From the NCBI GenBank assembly GCA_016647705.1, contig CM028326.1, forward strand, positions 30,548,446 to 30,612,445: 64,000 bases of DNA, in the 5' to 3' direction. The translations under genes were made by a program, and so were the position numbers. Below, piece by piece: positions 59,555 to 64,000 of this stretch. Within the stretch, counting starts at the first letter, position 1. Every line of letters begins with the position of its first letter. The notes under the pieces are model-generated. The model saw nothing but the letters and a program-made list of their open reading frames with translations. It was not told the DNA's origin and searched no databases. Origin of the DNA: Eucommia ulmoides. Its lineage: Eukaryota > Streptophyta > Magnoliopsida > Garryales > Eucommiaceae.

Positions 59555-60084
59555 TTTTTCCTTTTCTTTAATAAAGTTTTCGTTTTGAAAAAAAAGAAGA
59601 AGGTGTGTATGTGTATCGGCGAGAACTCCCGAAGCAGAACAGAAGAAAAGAAAAAAAAGAAAAGGAAAAAGGCAAAAAAAAAAAAAAAAAAAAAAGAAAA
59701 AGAAAAAGAGAAAAGAAAAAAAAAAAAAAGGAAAAAACACATATAAAAAAAAAAAACCCAAAATCCAAAAACCAACTTCTCGGTCGGCGGGAAATTCGGA
59801 ACAAGTTTGCAGGCATTAGCGTCCCGGTAGGTTTTGGACGGTGATAGTTTTGCAGTGTGGAAATCGAGGTGAGTGTACCGTCTTCTATGTAAATTTACAA
59901 ATCTTATTTTCGTATAAATTGTAGAAAATGTGCTTATTTTAAATGGGCGATTTTGCAACTTATATAGATCAAGTTGGTTTTAAAGGTGAGAAAATGATTT
60001 TTGGATCAAGTTGGTTTTAAAAATGAAAAAATAATTTTTGGATCAAGTCAGGTTTTAAGGTGGAGAGTGATGTTTGGTCCGACT

Positions 60085-60340
60085 ATACCATACTTTCTTC
60101 TCGTTAGGCGGATATGATCTACGAGATATGGATTTTCTTCTCATTAGACAGATATGACCTACGAGATGTGATTTTTCTTCTCGTTAGAAGAATATGACCT
60201 ACGAGATGTGGATTTTTTTCTCGTTAGGCGGATATGACCTACGAGATATAGATTTTTCTTCTCGTTAGACGGGTGTGACCTACGAGATGTGAATTTTTCT
60301 TCTCGTCAAGAGGATATGTTCTGCGAGATGTGGATTACCT
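60085..60340 (+). repeat. Minisatellite, about 42 bp x 6, in the Del/Tekay LTR
   Basis: The unit includes TTTCTTCTCGTTAG, GGATATGACCTACGAGATGT and TGATTT, with copy-to-copy changes. It lies between GTCCGACTATACCATA and GGGTGGTACGGTACC. Confidence 0.88.
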
Positions 60341-61142
60341 GCTAGGCAAAGTCCTACATGGTGGTTTGACCCATCAGGAATGCAAAATCTATGGGTGGTA
60401 CGGTACCGTTACAACTCCCGATCGTGAGGTAAAAATGATTATATGGCTAGTAGGAGAGGAGGTGTGATGTATTTTATTATACGTTAAAATATTTTAATTG
60501 GTGGATTTAAAATGCTTGGGTGTGGTTGATTTAAAATGTTTGGAGGGGTTGACTTAAAATGAGTTGGAGATTTTTTATATTTCTTAATTTCATTAGTAGT
60601 AGCGATACTGAATTTTTCAACACGGTATGCGGTGATATATTATATTATATTTTGACTAAAATATTCGGATGAGTTGATTTAAAATGACCGAGTTGGTTGA
60701 TTTAAAATATTTGGATTGGATATTGTAAATATATTAGTTTATTTCAATGGCGATAGGGAAACTGGATTTCTGTACGATACGTAGTTATATTATTTTATAT
60801 TTTTAAACATGCTGTTTAATTCTTATACTTGATTCGTAAAATGTTTTTATTATGAAGACAGTACATCGATAAATTTTTTGGATTTCAGGTACCGCGACTA
60901 GGAGTTGGTCCACTACTGACACTAGGTAGAGTTTAAATATAGTGTCATTTTGGAGGTGAGCCGGTTGGATGTGAATCATGGAAGGTTCAGGCATTTTTGG
61001 AAAAAAAAAAAAGTAATAATATCTACAGTAGTGCGTGTATGTATGTATATCTATATGTATTTGGTTGATTGGGTAGGTAGCGTCATGTCGACGTCACGCC
61101 CGGCCTCGGGTGATGGGTCCTCGGGGTGGGGTATAACATTTG

Positions 61143-61153
61143 TGGTATCAGAG
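61143..61153 (+). other. Primer-binding site of the Del/Tekay chromovirus
   Basis: TGGTATCAGAG, complementary to the 3' end of initiator methionine tRNA, four bases after the LTR end. Confidence 0.9.
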
Positions 61154-61698
61154 TCTAGGTTATAGGTTCTGTAGCTATGTCAGTTTGTCGAGCTAGTGGT
61201 GGACCATGATATAGGGTGTCGATAGGTGGTGTCGAGCCAGTGGTGGACCATGAGATAGGGTGTCAATAGGTGGGTTTGGCACGTGAGTGATAATATATTG
61301 ACATCGTGCATTGTTATTTGTCTTGTTGGCAATTAGTGGGTACGACGAAGTTGTGATATTTCTAGTTGGTGGTTTTGGGTGGTGTTGTTGGTAGTGGTAA
61401 TGGATGGATTATGATTGTGATGGTGCTATTCTATCATAACGTACGTCATCCATAGGTGTGCATAAAACTGTCTTCTAGGCAATACTAAGGCAACCTTGTA
61501 ACCTTATTTATAGGAGGAGTTCATATTATTGGAATAGGGGAAGATGACCGTCTTGTAGTATGAAATTAAACTCGATGCTCTGTCCCAATGTTTTTCTTGA
61601 TTTTGTAAAACCAGAAGAGATAAGATGTAGACGATTCTAGAAAAGATTTAATGTAGTAGTACGTTCCAGGTTGACGGGCAGGTAGATCAAAAAGTTAT
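61154..61698 (+). other. Chromovirus leader, no recognisable gag
   Basis: A 42-bp direct repeat containing CCAGTGGTGGACCATGA occurs twice (about 61190-61250). Otherwise nothing is assignable. Confidence 0.5.
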
Positions 61699-61971
61699 GT
61701 GGAATTAGTAAACACGGCGAAATTAATGGAGAATGAGGTATGGGAAGTTGCCGAGAACCATGAGTCTGTGTTGATAGATAGTGCGTATAAAAACAGTTTG
61801 CTTTGGATAGGTAATAGAGAATTGTTGGTGGATCTATTATCCCTGAGTATTCACGATTCTGATATGATACTGGGTATGAATTTGCTATCTGGTTATCAGG
61901 CCACGGTGAAATATTTTAAAAATGAAGTTACTAAAGAAGGGATGTCAGGGATATCTTGTGCACGTGATTAA
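61699..61971 (+). pseudogene. Chromovirus protease remnant
   Basis: SVLIDSAYKNSLLWIGNREL and DSDMILGMNLLSGYQATVKY align with the plant chromovirus protease and its downstream block ('F.VILGMDWLS.Y.A.VDC'). Fossil. Confidence 0.8.
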
Positions 61972-61982
61972 CACCAGGCAGA

Positions 61983-62912
61983 ATGAAGTTTAGGTGGCGG
62001 ATATTCCTGTGGTCAAGGATTTTTTTTCCCGATGTGTTTCCAGAAAAATTGTCAGGGTTTCCAGTGGATAGGGAAATGGGATTCACTACTGAGTTACTTT
62101 TAGGAGCTGCTCCTATATCCATTCCAGCCAATCGTATGGCGCCTACCGAGTTGAAGGAATTAAAAATTCAGTTACAAGATTTGTTAGAGCGTGGGTTTAT
62201 CAGACCTAGTGTTTCTCTAAGGGGAGCCCCGGTGTTATTTGTAAAAAAAGAAAAAAAAAAAAGAAAAAGAAAAAGAAAAAAAAAAAGCACGTTGAGAATG
62301 TGTATCGATTATCGACAGTTGAATAAGGTGACGATTCGTAATAAATACCCGTTGACTAGAATTGATGATCTGTTTGACCAACTGCAGAAGACTAGGGTGT
62401 TTTCCAAGATAGTTCTTCGATCAGGATATTACCAGCTAAAAGTCAGAGACAGTGACGAGGCGAAGACGACATTTCGCACGAGGTATGGGCATTATGAATT
62501 CTTAGTGATGCCATTTGGGTTGACGAATGCCCCCGCTGCCTTTATGGATTTGATGAATCAGATCTACCAACCTTATTTAGATCAGTTTATTATCGTGTTC
62601 ATTGATGATATACTGATCTATTCTCAAAGTAGAGAAGATCATGCAGAGTATCTCCAGATTGTGTTGCAGACGTTGCGAGAGAAGCAATTGTATGCCAAAT
62701 TTAGTAAATGTGAGTTCTGGCTGGATCGAGTGGTATTCTTGGGGCATGTGATCTCAGGAGATGGTATTCGGGTGGATTCAAAGAAAGTCAAAACCGTAGT
62801 GAAATGGGAGAGGCCGAAGAGTGTAACCGAAGTTCAAAACTTTTTGGGATTGGCGGGTTATTATCATCGGTTTGTGCAGAGATTCTCTATTATAGTTTCC
62901 CCATTGACCTGA
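61983..62912 (+). pseudogene. Chromovirus reverse transcriptase
   Basis: 309 codons open. The motifs are [69 protein letters not shown] (IDD catalytic) and [16 protein letters not shown]. This is the best-preserved Gypsy RT in the window. Part of a fossil element. Confidence 0.93.
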
Positions 62913-63548
62913 TTGTCCCGCAAAGAATCCAAATTCAAGTGGACTGATAAATATGAGCAGAGTTTTCAGGAGCTGAAGAATAAACTGATATCTACGCCAA
63001 TACTCTTCTTTCCAACTGAAGGTGGTGGCTTTGTGATCTACAGTGACACGTCACATCAGGGACTAGGGTGTATACTGATGCAACATAGACATGTGATTGC
63101 ATATGCCTCCTGACAATTAAAGAATCATGAGCGTAATTACCCGATGCATGATTTGGAATTGGCGGCGATTGTGTTTGCCCTGAAGATTTGGAGACATCAC
63201 CTGTATGGCGAGACTTGTGAGATATACACTGACCATGAGAGTTTGAAATACTTATTTACTCAGAAGGAACTAAATCTAAGACAAAGACGTTGGATGGAGT
63301 TGATCAAGGACTATGATTGTACCATCCACTATCACCCTGGGAAGGCTAATGTTGTAGCACATGCATTGAGTCAGAAATCAACGGGTTCGGTCGCATACAT
63401 TCAAGTTATTTATACCAATCTGTATGCCGAGTTGAGATATTTGCGAGTTCAGTTGGCGGTTGGTCAGACGAAAGCGTTGCTTGCGAATTTGACTTTCAGG
63501 CTAACATTGATCGACCGTATTTTTGAAGCGCAGAAGTCGGATGCCTAA
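62913..63548 (+). pseudogene. Chromovirus RNase H region
   Basis: [38 protein letters not shown] and [20 protein letters not shown] are the Gypsy RNase H blocks with the expected acidic residues (D, E, D). Fossil. Confidence 0.9.
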
Positions 63549-64000
63549 TTGGGAAAGATCAGAAATGAAGTGAAACATGGTCACAGAGTTGACTATCGTG
63601 TCAGGGATAACGATGAGGCTTTGATGGTGGAGAACAGACTGTGTGTGCCTGATGACGTCAATCTGAAGAAGGATATCTTGGAAGAAGCACACAGCTCAGC
63701 ATACGCAATGCACCCAGGCAGTACCAAAATGTGTCGGTCTCTGCAAGAACACTATTGGTGGAATGGAATGAAATGAAAAATTGTGAAATTTGTTGCCAGT
63801 TGTCTCATTTGTCAGTAAGTCAATATTGAACACCAATGTCTAGGTGGGTTATTACAATCTCTACCTATTCTAGAGTGGAAATGAAAGCATATCACGATGA
63901 ATTTTGTTTCGGGATTACCCCGTACACAAAAGGGGCATAATTCTATCTGGGTGATCATTGATAGGCTTACTAAATCTGCTCATTTTCTAGTCGTAAAGAC
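63549..64000 (+). pseudogene. Chromovirus integrase, start of domain (continues beyond window)
   Basis: A zinc-binding HHCC pattern is visible: AHSSAYAMHPGSTKMCRSLQ (His region), then C-x2-C near 63800. WVIIDRLTKSAHFL near 63950 is the first catalytic Asp of chromovirus integrase. Fossil, cut off by the window edge. Confidence 0.88.

Larger units (their letters stand above)
56817..59604 (+). mobile_element. L1-type LINE, 5' truncated, with RNase H
   Basis: A perfect 16-bp target duplication GTGTATGTGTATCGGC lies at 56801-56816 and 59605-59620, with a short A-rich tail (AAAAAAAAGAAGAAG) before the right copy. The element is 2.8 kb, lacks ORF1 and the endonuclease (5' truncation is common in L1-type elements), and retains RT, the zinc-binding RVT domain and RNase H. 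The long open frame and exact duplication make it one of the younger insertions. Confidence 0.93.
55762..61138 (+). repeat. 5' LTR of the Del/Tekay-type chromovirus, with a LINE inside
   Basis: It starts TGTAAGACCCTAATTTT and ends GGGGTGGGGTATAACA. It has a GT-rich block (56220-56790) and a minisatellite (60085-60340). It is collinear with the solo LTR at 27332-32817. Confidence 0.88.
55762..64000 (+). mobile_element. Del/Tekay-type Ty3/Gypsy chromovirus fossil, right part beyond window
   Basis: The 5' LTR is 55762-61138 (about 2.57 kb once the LINE at 56817-59604 is removed). The primer site TGGTATCAGAG at 61143 matches initiator methionine tRNA. Protease, RT, RNase H and integrase follow, with a long well-preserved RT stretch. 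GAATA (55757-55761) is the left half of the expected target duplication; the other half is outside. Gag is not recognisable. It is broken at a few points, but it looks the youngest of the Gypsy elements here because pol is the most readable. Confidence 0.92.

Noticed and set aside
59524-59958. Phenylalanine-rich membrane-protein-like frames
   Set aside because: Reverse reading of an A-rich tract beside the LINE tail.
1-64000. A novel defence, biosynthetic or signalling gene system
   Set aside because: Apart from the NAT exon and one captured fragment, all protein-like sequence belongs to known retroelement classes. No operon-like or clustered host genes are seen.
1-64000. tRNA or rRNA genes
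   Set aside because: Only primer-binding-site words complementary to tRNA ends were found. No cloverleaf or rRNA-like stretch was recognised by eye.

Overview
The window is plant nuclear DNA, almost certainly from a flowering plant and probably a eudicot. The grounds are Ty1/Copia elements, Ty3/Gypsy elements of the Tat and chromovirus types, an RTE-type and an L1-type LINE (the L1 with a plant RNase H tail), Mutator-like and PIF/Harbinger-like DNA transposons, an AT-rich background, and one host exon with a GT-AG-type acceptor. It is a retrotransposon graveyard. I find no bacterial genes, no rRNA or tRNA genes, no CRISPR array and no intact multi-gene system.

Layout: 1-4280 is a minus-strand Copia fossil running off the left edge. 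4251-9003 is AT-rich DNA with a tandem duplication, two fold-back repeats and three tandem arrays. 9159-9377 is the only convincing host coding sequence, the terminal exon of a nucleobase-ascorbate transporter (NAT/NCS2) gene. 9815-14280 is a Copia element with both LTRs and a perfect GAGTT target-site duplication. 14547-18887 is a minus-strand chromodomain-type Gypsy fossil. Both of these sit inside an older AGCTCGAG-rich repeat. 19250-21537 holds an LTR-like block and a minus-strand Tat-type 5' fragment.

21538-47482 is one old Tat-lineage Gypsy fossil spread over about 26 kb because others landed in it. A chromovirus-type solo LTR (27332-32817) holds another solo LTR (family X, 27402-29014) and a gene-carrying Mutator-like element (29585-31042). 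A SIRE-like Copia LTR (35333 to about 44848) holds an RTE LINE (about 35547-41331), which itself holds an LTR-like insert with about 97-bp inverted ends (38283-41051), and a second family X solo LTR (43137-44678). The Tat element also carries two coding-like blocks on its antisense strand.

47483-51056 is AT-rich spacer with one GC-richer promoter-like patch. 51057-55761 is a third Copia fossil, hit by a PIF/Harbinger-like element (53638-54520) and then by a Del/Tekay-type chromovirus (55762 to beyond 64000), whose 5' LTR received an L1-type LINE (56817-59604).

The genes do not work together as a pathway. The value of the window is the readable order of insertions, the sharp target-site duplications, the stranded NAT exon, the palindrome and minisatellite structure inside several LTRs, and the captured gene fragment in the Mutator-like element. 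All boundaries and similarities were read by eye, with no database search.
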